Of a stretch of 64,000 nucleotides of DNA, positions 1-12,737 are shown piece after piece. The notes under the pieces were generated by a model. The model saw nothing but the letters and a program-made list of their open reading frames with translations. It was not told the DNA's origin and ran no database searches. Origin of the DNA: Hofstenia miamia. Its lineage: Eukaryota; Xenacoelomorpha; Acoela; Hofsteniidae. Positions within the stretch are counted from its first letter, which is position 1. Each line of letters opens with the position of its first letter. The position numbers were made by a program, and so were the translations under genes. The stretch lies in assembly GCA_900660155.1 (NCBI GenBank), contig CABFPE010000621.1, positions 18,516 through 82,515 on the forward strand, read 5' to 3'.

Positions 1-619
1 TAATATTTAATAAACGTACGTGGTAAAACCCACATACGTGTTTAAGATAAGACAAAAATGTAATTTATTCTACACTTTGCTTATAATGATCATACATATT
101 GTACTATTAAATTTGTCTATCGGGCTAGTTTATAATCATTGTTGTTGGGGGAATTCTGTAGGAAACAAACACAATGTGCATTTACACATTATGAATTTGA
201 AACGGTAGAATCTAAATTAATGGTTAATATACAAGTCAAACGAGATGACATTCACAATATAAAACACATGACAATTAAATGTTTAAACAAATTCAATTAA
301 AAATTAACAAACAAACGACGTTTCTATAAAGTCTATAATAAATTTAACATCGAACAGTAAATTCGCAGCAATTTATTAAAATGAAATTATGTTTTTAAAA
401 AAAATTATCTGTAATACTAACTAGAGATAATATTGCACAAAAGCGTTAAGAATCAAAAACAATATCTGAGGTTTAACTATAAAAATAGCTTACCAAAAAG
501 TTTGAAATCTTTCAGAGTAGTCCTTTATGCCATATCATCAATCACTGCATAAAAGTATATACCTTTCCATTAATTTTAAAATCAACTAATGTTACTCCCA
601 TATATAAAAGAGATAATCC
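1..619. other. AT-rich stretch, no feature seen
   Basis: I find no convincing exon, RNA gene or transposon end here. The short open frame near the left edge has low-complexity composition and no recognisable motif. Confidence 0.5.
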
Positions 620-990
620 GCTAAAATGTTGCAATTACCGGTCGTATTTCAATCATCTCGTCTTTTGCAAAACTTCGAAAAACGAATATTTGACCAAATC
701 AACACTTATCTCAATAACGAATCAATTCTTTCGAATACTCAATTCGGCTTTCGCAAAGCTTACTCCACCTCTGATGCTTTACTTTAGGCTACTGAAAATT
801 GGAAATCAGTTTTTCAAAAAATATCATTGGTTAAAATATTTAACAATAAACTGGGTAAAGTGTAAATTCTGCATCCATGTTTTTGTTGCTGTGTTTTATC
901 GTTTTTGAACTTCATGTTATTATTGTGTAGTATTAGCAGCTATTGTTAAGGTGTTTAATTATGCCAATGTCCTACACTTAGTAAGAAATT
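620..990 (+). pseudogene. LINE reverse transcriptase fragment, 5'-truncated
   Basis: One frame from about position 674 reads FEKRIFDQINTYLNNESIL and then NTQFGFRKAYSTSDALL. This is the fingers-to-palm region of a CR1/Jockey/RTE-like non-LTR reverse transcriptase, with the usual QFGFR block. Just upstream, in another frame, is an NYRP-like start of the same domain, so there is at least one frameshift. An in-frame stop follows DALL. Similarity fades after about 850, and the stretch ends near 990 in short TTCTA repeats, which may be the element's 3' tail. It lies downstream of, and opposite to, the CFAP97-domain gene and has no visible link to it. Confidence 0.65.
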
Positions 991-999
991 CTATTCTAT

Positions 1000-1883
1000 T
1001 CTTTTGGGTCAAGGAGCATAAATATGCAACCAATTACATTTATGTTGTGGTTCTGAACTAAAATACAATAATACAGTAAATGAAGAGTTCTTGGCTGTTT
1101 TTTACATGGTTTTAAAGAAAAATTCTTTCAGAACTAAAGACTACATTTCCAGTTCAACCTCTTTCCGAAGACAGCGGGTCATTTTGAACAATATGACGAA
1201 TCTTTAAAATCATCAAGAGATTGAATAAAGAATATCTTATCAAAATCTACAAATTGGCACTACGAGATTCATTTAATATTCACTGCCATTGTCATAAAAT
1301 TTTGGCACAATACGTTTAGAAAATTTCAGTTTGGTGTCGATTGCTGCACTTAGATGTATAAATTGTGAGACAGATTCAATAATTATCTTCACAAATAATA
1401 TTATTTTCTACTTTTAGGGGCATTACACGAAAATCCGTTTTGGTGGATTAATAGTGCGACAAACCATAATAAAAATATTCAAGTTCTCAAGACTTACTTC
1501 CAAAGTTTTTTATTAAACTGCCAACATTTATATCACACTAAAATAATGGATTCTTTTGATGAAATTTATTACACTTATTGATATTTGCCTTAAGCATCAA
1601 ATACGATGTGTACTCATTAAAAAGTTTTTTGAATTAATAATGTCACTGCTTTCATAATAGGTTAAATTGTAATAAGAACTATTAGTTCAAATAAATCAAA
1701 AGTTTCTGAAATTCAAGGGTCCTCTTGACGAATTCAGTTTCGTTCTCTACTAAATAAGGAGAGATCACAAAACTTCGATCAACGCACTGTTGGTAAATTC
1801 AAACAATTACAAATTTCAATATTTACACATTAAAAATTAGAACAATTAAACAACATTTGCTTCTTAATTATATACGGAGATTT
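1000..1883. other. Downstream flank and probable 3' UTR of the minus-strand gene
   Basis: AT-rich sequence after the stop codon of the CFAP97-domain gene. The part nearest 1884 is presumably its 3' UTR. I see no clear polyadenylation signal close to the stop and no other feature. Confidence 0.35.
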
Positions 1884-4800
1884 TTAAACTTCTTCCGATT
1901 CATTTTCCTCCTCTTGTTCAGTCTTCCCATTATCATCATTCTCTTTGTTCTTCTTTTTAATCTAAAGGGGACATTAAATCAAAATATCTCACAAAAGTTA
2001 AACAAATAGCACATTAATTAATATATAAGAATGAAAAGTAAAGAGGATCACATGCAAGTGTAAGTTGATAAGCCTAGCATGAACTAAGCCTTTTTTACGA
2101 ACTTTGTGCACATGAGTTCAACTCTATTGTAATAATAGATTGTAATGTAACAATATTATGTATTGTGGGAAACGAATACTCGCATTAGTTAGAATATATT
2201 TAATTATATTGTTTTACTTCTGCTTCACTGAAGGCTATTAACCAAGCCTGTAGCCAGACCAAATTCCCAGGGGGGCACACCTATGACGTAATGATATATT
2301 GAAAGCTGATTAGTGGTGTGTTTTTAAATGTTCAAAGGGGGGACCCTTTTATATTTTTTTTGGCACTACTGCTTACATTTTTCTCAGGGGGCACAGATTT
2401 TCCCAGGGGGGCGTGCCCCCCGGCCCCCCGTGGCTACAGCCTTGCTATTAACACTTATGTAAAGCATTCTTAATGAATTTAATTAATAAGTCAAAACAAT
2501 AATATCATATAGAATAAAACAGACTTTATAGGATAAAATTTCTGGTAAAAATGGATAATGGATAAAAAAGAGTAAGAAATGAAACCAATAATAAGCATTC
2601 CTAAATGAGATTACCACAGGCTTGAAACGTGAGCATTGGGACATGTAATACTCTGCATCCCTCCAATCTCGCTCCCATTTGTTTCGACTATAATCCGACT
2701 TCGTTTTCCGCGACATAATTCTATGCAGAATCTTTTGATTTTCCTTTGTGATTCTGACCAATTCACGCTGCCTCTTTTCAAAACACAAGCTAAAAACGAT
2801 GATTGCATACAGTGTTAAATAATAGAATACAATACATATAAAGAATATTACTCACTAAAAACAAACATTGTGCCCATTCAATACAGTCTCTTCTGCGTTG
2901 TTTTACAAAATTATCTGATAACTTTACTGCGGTATTACATGGTAAACATTTTTTTTAGGGGACTGCGGATAATTTTAAAGGACTTAGTATCGAGGTTGAG
3001 TCCATAACTTTAATGTACTTGTATAATGAAATCGAACCAAGCAGATATATTCAAGGGAAATAGTATACAAATAGTATATATACGTAAAAATACATGCACG
3101 TGTTTTTAATAATGTAGAAGTCCATATATTATGGAATGTTCGAGTACTTGAATATGGCGGTCATAAAAAGAACGGGAATTTTCAAAAATTCCTACGAACT
3201 GGAAAAATGTCCCGGGACAATAACATTCCTTAAAATATTGATGATGGAAGACGCGTGCGAAGTCGTTTTAATAGCAATCAATTATCAACGCATATTAAAC
3301 TAAAGGGGATGCTCTGTCTGTTATATTCTAAATGGTAATTAATATTTTAACCCGGTGAACCACCTGTGCAGTATTTGAAAAGATGGAACATAAAAAATTC
3401 ATAAAATTGATCTACTTATATACCAGATAACTCATGGGCGCAAAAATTAGGAGCGGGAAAACTATTCAGCGCCCAAAGTATGATTTTGAGGAAAGAAATA
3501 AACGAATTTCACTCCCATACGTTTTCATGCACAAACCGCTAAAACTAAAGTCGAAGAATCTTGAAACACTTTAGAGAAAACAATAATGTCATTAACATTT
3601 TCCTTAAAATAATTGAAAAATTCAAAGCTTATTTAAAATCCCTTAAGAGTCCTGGACAAAAAATAGATCTGATTATTCCAATGCTGTTGTACCCGATTAA
3701 ACTGCAATATTTGGACATACAGAGAATTGTTGAACGCCTACTGTAACTTATGAGATTGTAATTTTTTTTATAGAATCATTTTATATACATTCGAATATTT
3801 GTTAGAAACTATTGATTTTGTTCTTTTAGGTTTAGTTTTCCACCTCCCATGTAGCAACAATAATTCAAACATTATCTGTTAGTATAATCATTTTTAATAT
3901 CAGATTGTTAAATGAATCTATAGAAACAACTTAAAAACTCTGAAAAGTCAGTATGAAAAAAATCGTTGCGAATGGCCTTGGAGAAGACTGCAAAAAATCA
4001 GTGGATATTTTTAGCTACGGAAGCGTTCATTTTCAAAAATTACGATATATTGTTACTTGAAACATGGTTTAAGTCAAATCTAAATGTATGGGATTCCGAT
4101 CAAAAATATTTTAGCATATTTTCTAGACACAGAAACCGCACTAGTGGTGGATTACTCATAATTAATATCTGTAGGTTTCTTTATTTCCAACGAAACTGTT
4201 CATTGGATCTCAAAGCATGAAGTAGTGGAGTCTGATTACAAAGAGAAATATTCTTTCTATATGCAAAATAGAGTCCCACAAACGTTATCAATTCATTGAT
4301 CATACATCCCTAAATTTGTATAAATTTTATTGTCTACTATAATAATAGTGAATTAATTAATTCAATTTACTGCTATAAACTTTTTAGTCTAATCTAATGT
4401 CTCAATTTCAATGAAAATTAAGAAATCAAAAAAATATTTACAATTTCAATAAACGTCGTATAAAATAAATTGTCATTATTATTGCGTTAAATATATTTAA
4501 GATATAGGTCCAATTTTGTTGAATATTTTAAAATAAATTCTTGAATTGTCATTGACTTGTTTTCTTTGTTGTAGTTGAAATTTTAAAGTTCATTTTGCCT
4601 TGTTGCTTGAAATAACTTGAATTTCAAAATGGTGACTTTTTTATTTTGAAATATATAATAATATTAATACGGGAAGGGAAGTCCATATCAAACTCAACAA
4701 TTAAAATCTATGTAATATAATATGATTATAACTTTTGAAATTCCAGTATTACAAAAGTTTACAAATAAGCAAAAAATGAATTTGATGGAGTTTTGACAAA

Positions 4801-7800
4801 TCAATTTTCAATTTACACTCATAATCAAACTTGTATGCAATACTTTATTACCACAGGCGTCACTGACTCAATCAGAATGGGATTTTCTTGTGAGTTGGCA
4901 ATTACAGACAGAAGAAGCCGTCTACTTCAAGAAATATTTCATTTATTTTTGAAAAAATAGTGTTATATTTTAACTCTTTATTTATTGGTTGTTAGGATAT
5001 TTATTGAAATTCAAATCAGTTTCGGTTACAAAAGTCAATATTTTTTAAAAATTCTGACTGGATTGTTTCTTAAAATATTGGATTCGATTCCATCTCTAAT
5101 CAGCAGTACAAACAGCAAAACAAAGATGTTGAATCGCTCAATACTGACATTGCAGATGGAATTTCTTATTGCTACTTCCAATAATACAATTATGTTAGAT
5201 CCATCAGCTCCTCAATAAAAATTCCCGAAAGTCACTGTTAGCTGGAATGGACTCAACTCTTACCACGTTCATCCCAAAAACTTAATTTCATTTGAATAAC
5301 TTACATAGCTTTTCCAAATAACCATTTTTGTAACACAAACCTCGAAAATTTGCTCGTCCATTTACTCTCACCTGCTGCCATAAGTGACTACAATAAGGAA
5401 GCATAATTGTTCCAGTTCGCCCAACTCCTTTTATCATTGATTGCTTTGCTGTAGCAAGTATGGTAGTCACACATTTCTATGCAGTGACAGACATCCTTTC
5501 ACGTTAAGTTTTCTCGTCCACCATTTTCTATAGTTGTTCGTACTAATCAACTTCCTTCAATCTCAATATGTTATCTTTGGATTTACAATACCACTTACCT
5601 ATCTATGATGCAAAAAGATTCCAATTCATCAAATTTTTATGACTCCATTATAGTAATCTATGGATATAACAAACTTAATCACATTTATGATTCTAGTTTA
5701 TGAAATTACCTAATTAGATTTTGAAATATCATTGGCATTTAACATGTTAGTGTTTGCGAAAAATGGAGTTAAGCGGATGTCACCCAAAGACAACCCAGCA
5801 AATGTACCTTCAGGTTTGTATATCGCTTTAGCTTCTTTTCAATTATTACCCATACTCTTTTTACTCAGCCATTACTAACAACCTTTAACCAACTTGAGTT
5901 CTATATAAATATTTGAGAAAAAAGTTTTAACTTTCTGGGGGAAAGAGAATAATAAAAAAAAATGTAGTGTAGTGTAAATATATATTTTTTGAATAATTAT
6001 TAATGTTCCATTAAGTGCTTCATTATTTGAAATTCGTAAATTTTGCCACTACATATAGTACCTCAATCATTATAAAAATAAATAATTACTAATTTTGGCT
6101 CTAAAATTATCTCATCTTTTTTGGATAAAATCAAAATATTTATACATTTTAAGTTACATAGGTAGGAACCACAGAAACAACAAATCTATTTATAAGAATG
6201 AAAACTATTTTTCTTCACACGAACGATTTATTATTACATAAAAGAGAATGTAAAATTAATAAAATAAGTCACACACTTGCAAAATTCATGCAAAACTTAA
6301 AATACTTGCGAAAACTAGTTATTAAAAATACCATGCAAAACTCTAATTAAATATATTGCGGCACCTATATACCAAATTGGTGCAGATTTTTTAAAGGAAA
6401 GAACAAAATATTCAAAACATTGAAAATAACTATTGGTTAATTCAAGCCAAACTTGGATTCACACAGCACGACGAATCATGCGCATCAAATACCTAAAGGG
6501 TTTATCAGGAGCAACAGCAGAGCCAGAATTGGCGGAATATGCACGTAAATTGAAGTGATTGTCTCTGCATTAAAAATTGAAATAAAATAGAGCAAGAGAA
6601 TTGAATCCTCACAAACCTTTGTCTTTTGTAGTTATTTGTGTTGTCTATTGAACCGGTTGTTTTCATAATTGTGGAGATTTTTTCTAATAGCAATCGGTTA
6701 TCTCTTTCAATTATTGCAAGGCGCTCTTCTTGAGTCTAAATTATTGAAATTAGCAGGATGTTAGTGGAATTAAAAATATTATTTAAAGAAACAAAGATAA
6801 ACATAGATCACAAGTCGAAGGAATAAACTTTAAAAAATTAATTGGGAAATTTACATCAAGAAATATAAAATTATGAATAACGCAATCTATAATGTAAAAT
6901 AATAAGAAAAATAACTTTTTCACAATTCCAACCCGATGTATACAAAATAAATTATTGTTAGTTAATTAATTTAGAAATCTTTCTGAAAATACAGACATTT
7001 TTATTCAAACTACTTGCTTTGCACCTTACCGTTATAGTAACTAAATATCAAAGTAATCATTGTTAACAAACAAAGATACATATCAATAAAATTTGATGCA
7101 ATGAAATCAATTAAAATTGCCTATAAAATCTTTAACACTGAAACTGCCACCAGGGAATTTTTGACGCCACCTTAAAAAGTAGAAATATCATTGTAAATCC
7201 GGACAAACAGGATCCAGTTATTTAGATTGAAACGATATGGATATACGCAGAAGCAATTAAACTTATATTCGATGTATTAGTCATTTTTCGTATTAGATAT
7301 AGAACTTTTCATGGGGAAGCGAAACACTAAAAACTATCGAGTGTGTTATTAAAAAAGCAGTGCGGCTCGGTATTATTTCGGAAGATCTTTACAACCTTGC
7401 GACAACTATAGCTAAGATCGATGAGAGATAGCTATTTAAAACAATGAACCAGAACCACCCTCTCCATCAATACCTTCCACGTCGTGAAGAGCATGCTGAG
7501 CAACGCCTTCGCAACAGACGAGCAGGTCTACACCGGTTTCAGCCAAATAAAGAACATAATTTTTTTTCCAAATAGAACCCCCGTTGTTGTAAACAATCGT
7601 TATATAATGAATGGTTTACTCATTATAATAATAAATTGTTTAATGTTTAATAATAAACTTACTTAATCATTTTTTGCTTTTGTTAAACTCTCAAAATAAT
7701 TGACATTCAGATAAGAACAACAATTAAAAAAAGCAGTTTTAAATTTTGGGTCAGATTTGAGGTTGTAGGAATTTTCTACGTTATGCTTGACAATTGGGTA

Positions 7801-8149
7801 CTTCTACGTTAGAATATTTAACAAACATAATGGATAATTTGATTAAAACAAACTTTATTGAAATCCGTTTTTATCTAAAAAAAACATTCAAAAGAATACC
7901 AACCTGCAGCTTTTTTAATTTTAGATGCTGATGAACGTAAGTTCTTGGTGGATTTGTATCAACAGTGCATTTAACTTCATTAACCTAAAAATTACTTATT
8001 TTTTGGAAAAAACAACAATCAAATACCGCTTTTCTGTGCTTTTTATATTTAACGTCATCAAGTTTTTCCTGAATATATTTATTCTGACAAGGAAAAATAC
8101 TATCATAAGCTTTATAACTTACTACATCCACATTATTTTCAGGTGCCAT
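1884..8149 (-). CDS. CFAP97-domain protein (hemingway / CFAP97D1-D2-like), five exons
   Basis: Exons on the minus strand are 8149-8027, 7984-7904, 6735-6617, 2789-2615 and 1961-1884. All junctions are GT..AG and join in phase to about 191 residues from an ATG to a TAA. Diagnostic family blocks appear in order: NKYIQEKLDDVKYKKHRKA (exon 1), VDTNPPRTYVHQHLKLKKLQ (exon 2), ERLAIIERDNRLLLEKIS (exon 3), EKRQRELVRITKENQKIL and a KWERDW motif (exon 4). The last exon is a short charged K/E-rich tail. Members of this family act in cilia and sperm flagella, and fly hemingway is needed for motile cilia, so an axonemal role is likely. I see no signal peptide or membrane segment, and the middle looks coiled-coil. 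Introns are 42, 1168, 3827 and 653 bp. The later ones carry LINE and hAT debris. Assignment to D1 or D2 is not possible by eye. Confidence 0.9.
2243..2444. mobile_element. hAT-type MITE with G-rich interior
   Basis: A 202-bp element lies in the last intron of the CFAP97-domain gene. Its ends are inverted repeats (CAAGCCTGTAGCCA on the left, TGGCTACAGCCTTG on the right). It is flanked by a perfect 8-bp direct repeat CTATTAAC at 2235-2242 and 2445-2452, as expected of hAT transposition. The interior has four runs of five or six G and, near the right end, a GC-rich palindrome of facing C and G runs. It has no coding capacity. Confidence 0.85.
2790..6616 (-). other. Long intron of the CFAP97-domain gene
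   Basis: A 3.8-kb AT-rich intron. The only content I recognise is a LINE endonuclease fragment around 3966-4330. The rest holds no exon-like or transposon-end signal that I can support. Confidence 0.6.
3966..4330 (+). pseudogene. LINE endonuclease fragment
   Basis: The plus-strand frame reads YDILLLETWFKSN followed about 25 residues later by RTSGGLLI. These match the ETWL and GGV/LLI blocks of the apurinic-type endonuclease at the N-terminus of LINE ORF2. Similarity continues weakly after a frame change to about 4330. It lies antisense within an intron of the CFAP97-domain gene. Confidence 0.6.
7190..7640 (+). pseudogene. LINE ORF2 3'-end fragment
   Basis: Across two frames, motifs typical of the C-terminus of CR1/L2-like ORF2 appear: KKAVRLGIISEDLYNLA, then NHPLHQYLPRREEHAEQRLR, then FFPNRTPVVVNN. 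The arrangement (a basic RRG-like block, HPLHxYLPxR, then an F-P-R/K-T block) is the usual LINE 3' end. It carries stops and frame changes and lies in the second intron of the CFAP97-domain gene. Confidence 0.55.
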
Positions 8150-8298
8150 GTTTATAACTATGGTTGCAGTTTTGTATTTAAAATTTGCCGACAATTGAAA
8201 TTGACAAAACACTTTTTGCAAGATAATTTTTTTTGCGATTTCTTTTTCACATTCGTAATATTTAATAAACACTCTTATCCATAAATCAGAAATCTTTA

Positions 8299-8660
8299 GT
8301 TGGTAATTTTTATCAACACCCAATTTTGAAACCTACATAGGGAATCTTGAGATCGACATAGCAAATAAATGACAATATGAACAAAAATTTAGCATGAATG
8401 AAGTATACGCATCAGTTATATCAAAAGAGGCATCAAAATTTAGTTTTTAGCAGTTGTTTATTGAGTTGAAATCTATACTAAATGATCAAATATTATACTT
8501 GATTTCATAAAAAAATTTTAAATGACCCATCTAATGTTATTAATCTTCATACCTCATTCATGCTAAATTGTTGTTCATATTGTCGTAACGATTTGCTATG
8601 TCGATCTCAAGGTTCCCTATGTTGGTTTCAAGATTTTGTATGTTGATAAAAAGTGCCAAC
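8299..8660. repeat. Foldback element upstream of the CFAP97-domain gene
   Basis: Arms at about 8299-8405 and 8545-8660 are inverted copies of each other, roughly 85 percent identical by eye, around a loop of about 140 bp. Both contain the block GAGATCGACATAGCAAAT in opposite orientation. It starts 150 bp upstream of the gene's ATG, so it sits in the promoter or 5' UTR region. I see no target duplication or coding sequence. It is probably a MITE of unassigned superfamily. Confidence 0.7.
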
Positions 8661-10340
8661 CGAAAATTTTATTTAAATATTTGACAAAGAATCTATTTGA
8701 CGTTTAGGTATGTGTTTATCTTTGATGTAAAAACTTTATAAATGCAAATGTCATAATCATAACATTTCATAAAACTAAAAATGGGTTTGTGACTGCAGCT
8801 TGATGTTCAAATACAAGCCAAATGTAAGAAATTAGTAATTTGGATTAACATCAGCTATTAATAATTGATAAGTTATTACCGGGTTCATGTTTAATTTACA
8901 AATTCATAAATTATAGTATGAGTTTATTTGTGTTTGAGGCTGAAGAATTTTTATTGCTGTTTTATGCAAAGGCATAATGATTAATCATTGAAATAAGTTA
9001 TTTATAGATTGCTGTTGGTTTAAGAGGTTACAATTGGGAGACCCACTATACTAAAAAATGATGGAGAATGCTAAACATACAAATTGTAAGAGCATTTAAA
9101 AAAAAATGAGATCACAAGAAAGGTTGTTCTGCAAAAACATACGAGAAAACAACCGCTGAGTTGGCTGCCGAAGGAATCCTGCACTCTTCAAATATTCCAT
9201 GAGAGTTGCTAGGACGAATTCATGAAAGATTTTTCTTTTAATTGTATCTGATTTATGTGTTTTTGCCAATAGCCAAGAATCAACTAGTGTTGCTGCATGG
9301 AATCCCTGTCATTGAATATCGAGCTGCAGTCGCACCCCTTTATATTTACATTTGTAAAATTAGTTTTTAAATATGCAAGCATAACGTTTGTTGGATGGAT
9401 AATACAGTTTATTCATGTACTTAACTTCTCATGTAGCTAATAAATAGGCTATTGCTAGTGATTGGTAGTTGCACATATAAATTTAGTTTATTAACTATAT
9501 TAAAAATTAAATGTAAATGTGGTATTATATAATTTGTATTGTATTACAAAATTGTTAATTATATACAATCATAAGTTTCTTTCCAATAACATAGAAGTAA
9601 TTATTTGATTTGCAAAAATTTTAAATACATAATTATTGAAATACATCTGCGAAATCCAGCAATAGTCAAGCACTTTTGCTTAATTATCCAATATTGAAAG
9701 CAGTCTGCCTCCTTTCCAATGCGTAACCTATGAATATTAAATTTTATTACATAGAAATCATCACAGACATGACCTTAACGACAGCTGTGGGATCTTTGAT
9801 GTAGTACAATATTGCATATAAATCTATTTTCAGAAAACAGCTTACCGTTGGCAGTTTTGATCATTCCAGTCCAGCCAATCTATTTATAATTTCTCTCACT
9901 GATTTTGCCTCTGAAATAGTTTCAGTACTAAAGATGTTATCATTTTATTATATTCCTCTTTATATTAAAGGGGTTACATAAAAAATGTTCGCTCAATAGT
10001 TTTTTAAAAAGGAATACGGTTGATATAACACAATCTGAGGATTCATAAAGGTAAGTAATCATTATTTTTTGCTTAGTCGAATTTTCAAATCACTACTTTG
10101 GATCGAAAAAATTTTCTCCAATGTGAAGAAACGACAATTCTCATTTATCGCTCTTCCTATAAATCGCCGTTAAAGTTATGCAGCAGGTCATTCCAGGCTA
10201 CAATCCTCTATTTTTGCCAATAGCACTCAAATGCGTACTTTCTTTCATTCACTAATTTTTCTCAACTTTGTTTTTACATAGTTTTTGCCTGTTATACAGT
10301 TTAATTTGGTTGGTTTCAAATCTGTAATGACATAATTTAA
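8661..10340. other. Intergenic AT-rich stretch
   Basis: This lies between the divergent CFAP97-domain gene and the LINE remnant at 10.3 kb. I see no supported gene, RNA or transposon end. Confidence 0.45.
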
Positions 10341-10344
10341 AAGG

Positions 10345-11565
10345 TTTTTAGGAGCCCACTTTCTGCTCCTTCCTCTTTGAATGGGCTTTGTACTCTCACC
10401 CTGATATTTGTGACACCTCTGTGGTCCCTGATCCGGTTAAACTGTCTGATCATTCATTTGTTCGCTTCAACCTGTCTGTCAATTCTATTATTCCATCTGC
10501 TTTTTCAGTTGCTCCTCAATATGCTCGATCTAACAGTGACCTTGTATATCTACATGCTGCACTTTCTGCTTCATTCCCCATTTTTAATGACTCTTTCTTT
10601 GCTGATGACAGGTACACCTTTCTTAACCAAGTTATTTCATTCTTTGTTATTCGTCCTCAGAAAAAGCGTGTTTCTTTCCGTTTCTATTTCTCATCCCTTA
10701 ATGAGCACTCTTTGAATAAACACGAATTTTTTAAACGCCGTTCTGGTCCTTCCAATTCTTCGAATCTTTCTTCTTTCACAGAAAACGTCATCAACTTCAT
10801 GGAACTCGACTAAATCTCTCTGCCGTCGCACTTCTCATGTAGACTCTTATTCTTTCTTGTGCTCCCTTTATTCTAAACCTGACCTCCCCAGTTTGAAGTG
10901 GAACCTTCTTACTGCCCACTCCGATCTGGAGAAAGCTGATCTCTTCACTGCCTATTTTGCCTCGAATTTCTGTGCTCCTGTTTCACTCTGCCCTGGGCCT
11001 CCCCACTGATTCGCCTATGTGACATTGTCTTCAACGCTCATGATTTTTCCCTCATGCTTAAGTCCTGCAAGTTGTCTGGTTCTTGCTATCCTGATGGTGT
11101 CCCATCCTTTGTAATTCACGAAATTTGCTCAACTCTTTCCATCAATTTAAAGCATCTCTTCTCCTACATTTGCTACTCTGGGAATTTTCCGCCTTGCTAG
11201 AAAACTTCTTGGATCTTTCCGCTGTTAAAATCCAATCAGCTTCCCTCCTCTCAACTCACTTCAATAGCTATTCTTTCTCGGCTGTCAATCATCTTTGAGC
11301 GTCTTGTTTTCATTACGTGTTCCCTAAAATTCGTCATCTCTTCTCAGAATGGTAACCTTGCGGGTTATTCTACCACCATTAACTTGCTCAGTTTGATTGA
11401 AAACTGCTATTTCCACTCTGATCGTAATTATCCTGGTTGCAATCTTTCTTGAAATTTCTAAATCTTTGGATCAGCTGACTTATTCCATTCTTCTTGACAA
11501 ATTAAGTTTATTTGGCTTTGATGCTGATTCCATTGAATTCTTCCAGTCGTACCTGTAAAATCGTG
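10345..11565 (+). pseudogene. Degraded LINE ORF2 (endonuclease end through reverse transcriptase)
   Basis: The sequence is less AT-rich than its surroundings. One frame reads VVPDPVKLSDHSFVRFNLS, the SDH block that closes the LINE endonuclease domain. Further on, other frames give LKWNLLTAHSDLEKADLF, GSCYPDGVPSFVI (the PDGIP block), SRLSIIFERLVF, LDQLTYSILLDKLSLFGF and FFQSYL. These are RT landmarks of a CR1/Jockey-like element in the right order. There are many stops and frame changes, so this is a dead copy. It ends next to a (TA)n tract. Confidence 0.75.
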
Positions 11566-11588
11566 CTCAATGTGTCAAAATCAATTTG

Positions 11589-11594
<6 letters not shown>

Positions 11595-11632
<38 letters not shown>
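11595..11632. repeat. (TA)n microsatellite
   Basis: About 19 uninterrupted TA units directly follow the LINE remnant. Confidence 0.9.
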
Positions 11633-11638
<6 letters not shown>

Positions 11639-11867
11639 TCTCCACTATATTTTATCCAGTATCTAGTAAAATGTATGCATGTATTATGGGAAGGAACTTA
11701 TCCTTTTTACAATATATTCAATTTAATGAGAAAAACTAAAACGACTTCCATTATAGAGTTTATAGAGTTATTTTTTATCAAAATGAACATATTTTGTAAT
11801 TTGTTCTCAAAATTTTCATATTGTATGTGCTGTTTAAATTGAAGCATTTTGGTTGGAATGTTGATAT

Positions 11868-12282
11868 TAGAGATGTCAACCTAACCTGGAACCTTGACCT
11901 CACTAACATCGATTATTTGATTATTTGAGCTCGAATTCGATCTCGCTTATCCACATTTTAATCGAGGTCCAGGTTTAATTCACCAGTCCCGGCAGTAGGA
12001 GGGTGTTCTCCAAAAGAGTCAAAGATAACAGACAGTGAGAACAATTGAGGCATACTAGGCAATGACTGTCAGTCATAAAAAAGAAACTGAAAGTACATTT
12101 AATGTACGATCAAGTATTGAATCAGAATTGAATCGACTAGAATCTAGCAAAAATCCCCTTTGAAAATTATTAGGAATACTGTAAATGCGATGCCCGCTAC
12201 TCAAGCATCAGCTGAGCGTGTATTCTCTGCACTTACGCTTTTAACAACAGACAGACACACCAAAATCGAGGTTGCTTCTCTT
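11868..12282 (+). mobile_element. Short hAT element retaining the transposase C-terminus
   Basis: A 415-bp element is bounded by related inverted ends (TAGAGATGTCAACCT on the left; the complement of the right end is AAGAGAAGCAACCT) and by a perfect 8-bp direct repeat GTTGATAT at 11860-11867 and 12283-12290. Near its right end a plus-strand frame reads MPATQASAERVFSALTLLT. This is the dimerisation region found at the C-terminus of hAT transposases. The rest of the transposase is missing, so the copy cannot be autonomous. Confidence 0.8.
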
Positions 12283-12619
12283 GTTGATATATTAACTATT
12301 TACATTGTACAATTTTAATATTACAGCATTTATCAATTACTGGTAATTCTACTGTGTTTTAGTTTTGTAGTTATATATTTTATGAATTTTTGGTTTCTAA
12401 TGAAATAATTTTCAATCTACTCACTAATTGTCGTTCGCCATGTAAGTTATTACTTATCTTGTTCATTATAGGTTTATTTTCATATGGATTCAATGTATTG
12501 TCAACCCTCTTTTGAGAGTTCAGTGTTATATTTTTGTATATTTTACAAATCTCCCACTGTTTTATATACTCGTTTTTTCAAGTGCCTCTTTTTATTTTTT
12601 TAATCTTTAAATACTTTAG

Positions 12620-12737
12620 GGAGAAAAACGTATTAGAGGAGTTCTCACAGTATGAATGTGTATTTTTGGATCAGTTAGAGTTCTCGCAATGTGAAAAGCT
12701 CTTTTACACTAAATTATCAAATGAATTAAATTCAAAG
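12620..12737 (+). CDS. Candidate upstream exon of the TUT4/7-like gene
   Basis: A 118-bp open stretch lies between a good acceptor (CTTTAG) and a donor (AAAG/GTTTGA). It encodes 39 residues after one leading base. It contains YECVFLDQLEFSQ, which closely resembles YDSVWLDQLLFSH in the exon at 22643-22828. That similarity is my main reason for placing it in the same gene. It ends in phase 0, which fits the next candidate exon at 14263. The exon carrying the start codon is not found. It could instead belong to a related neighbouring gene. Confidence 0.5.

Noticed and set aside
11512-11842. YIYIYI-containing open frames
   Set aside because: Translation of the (TA)n microsatellite.
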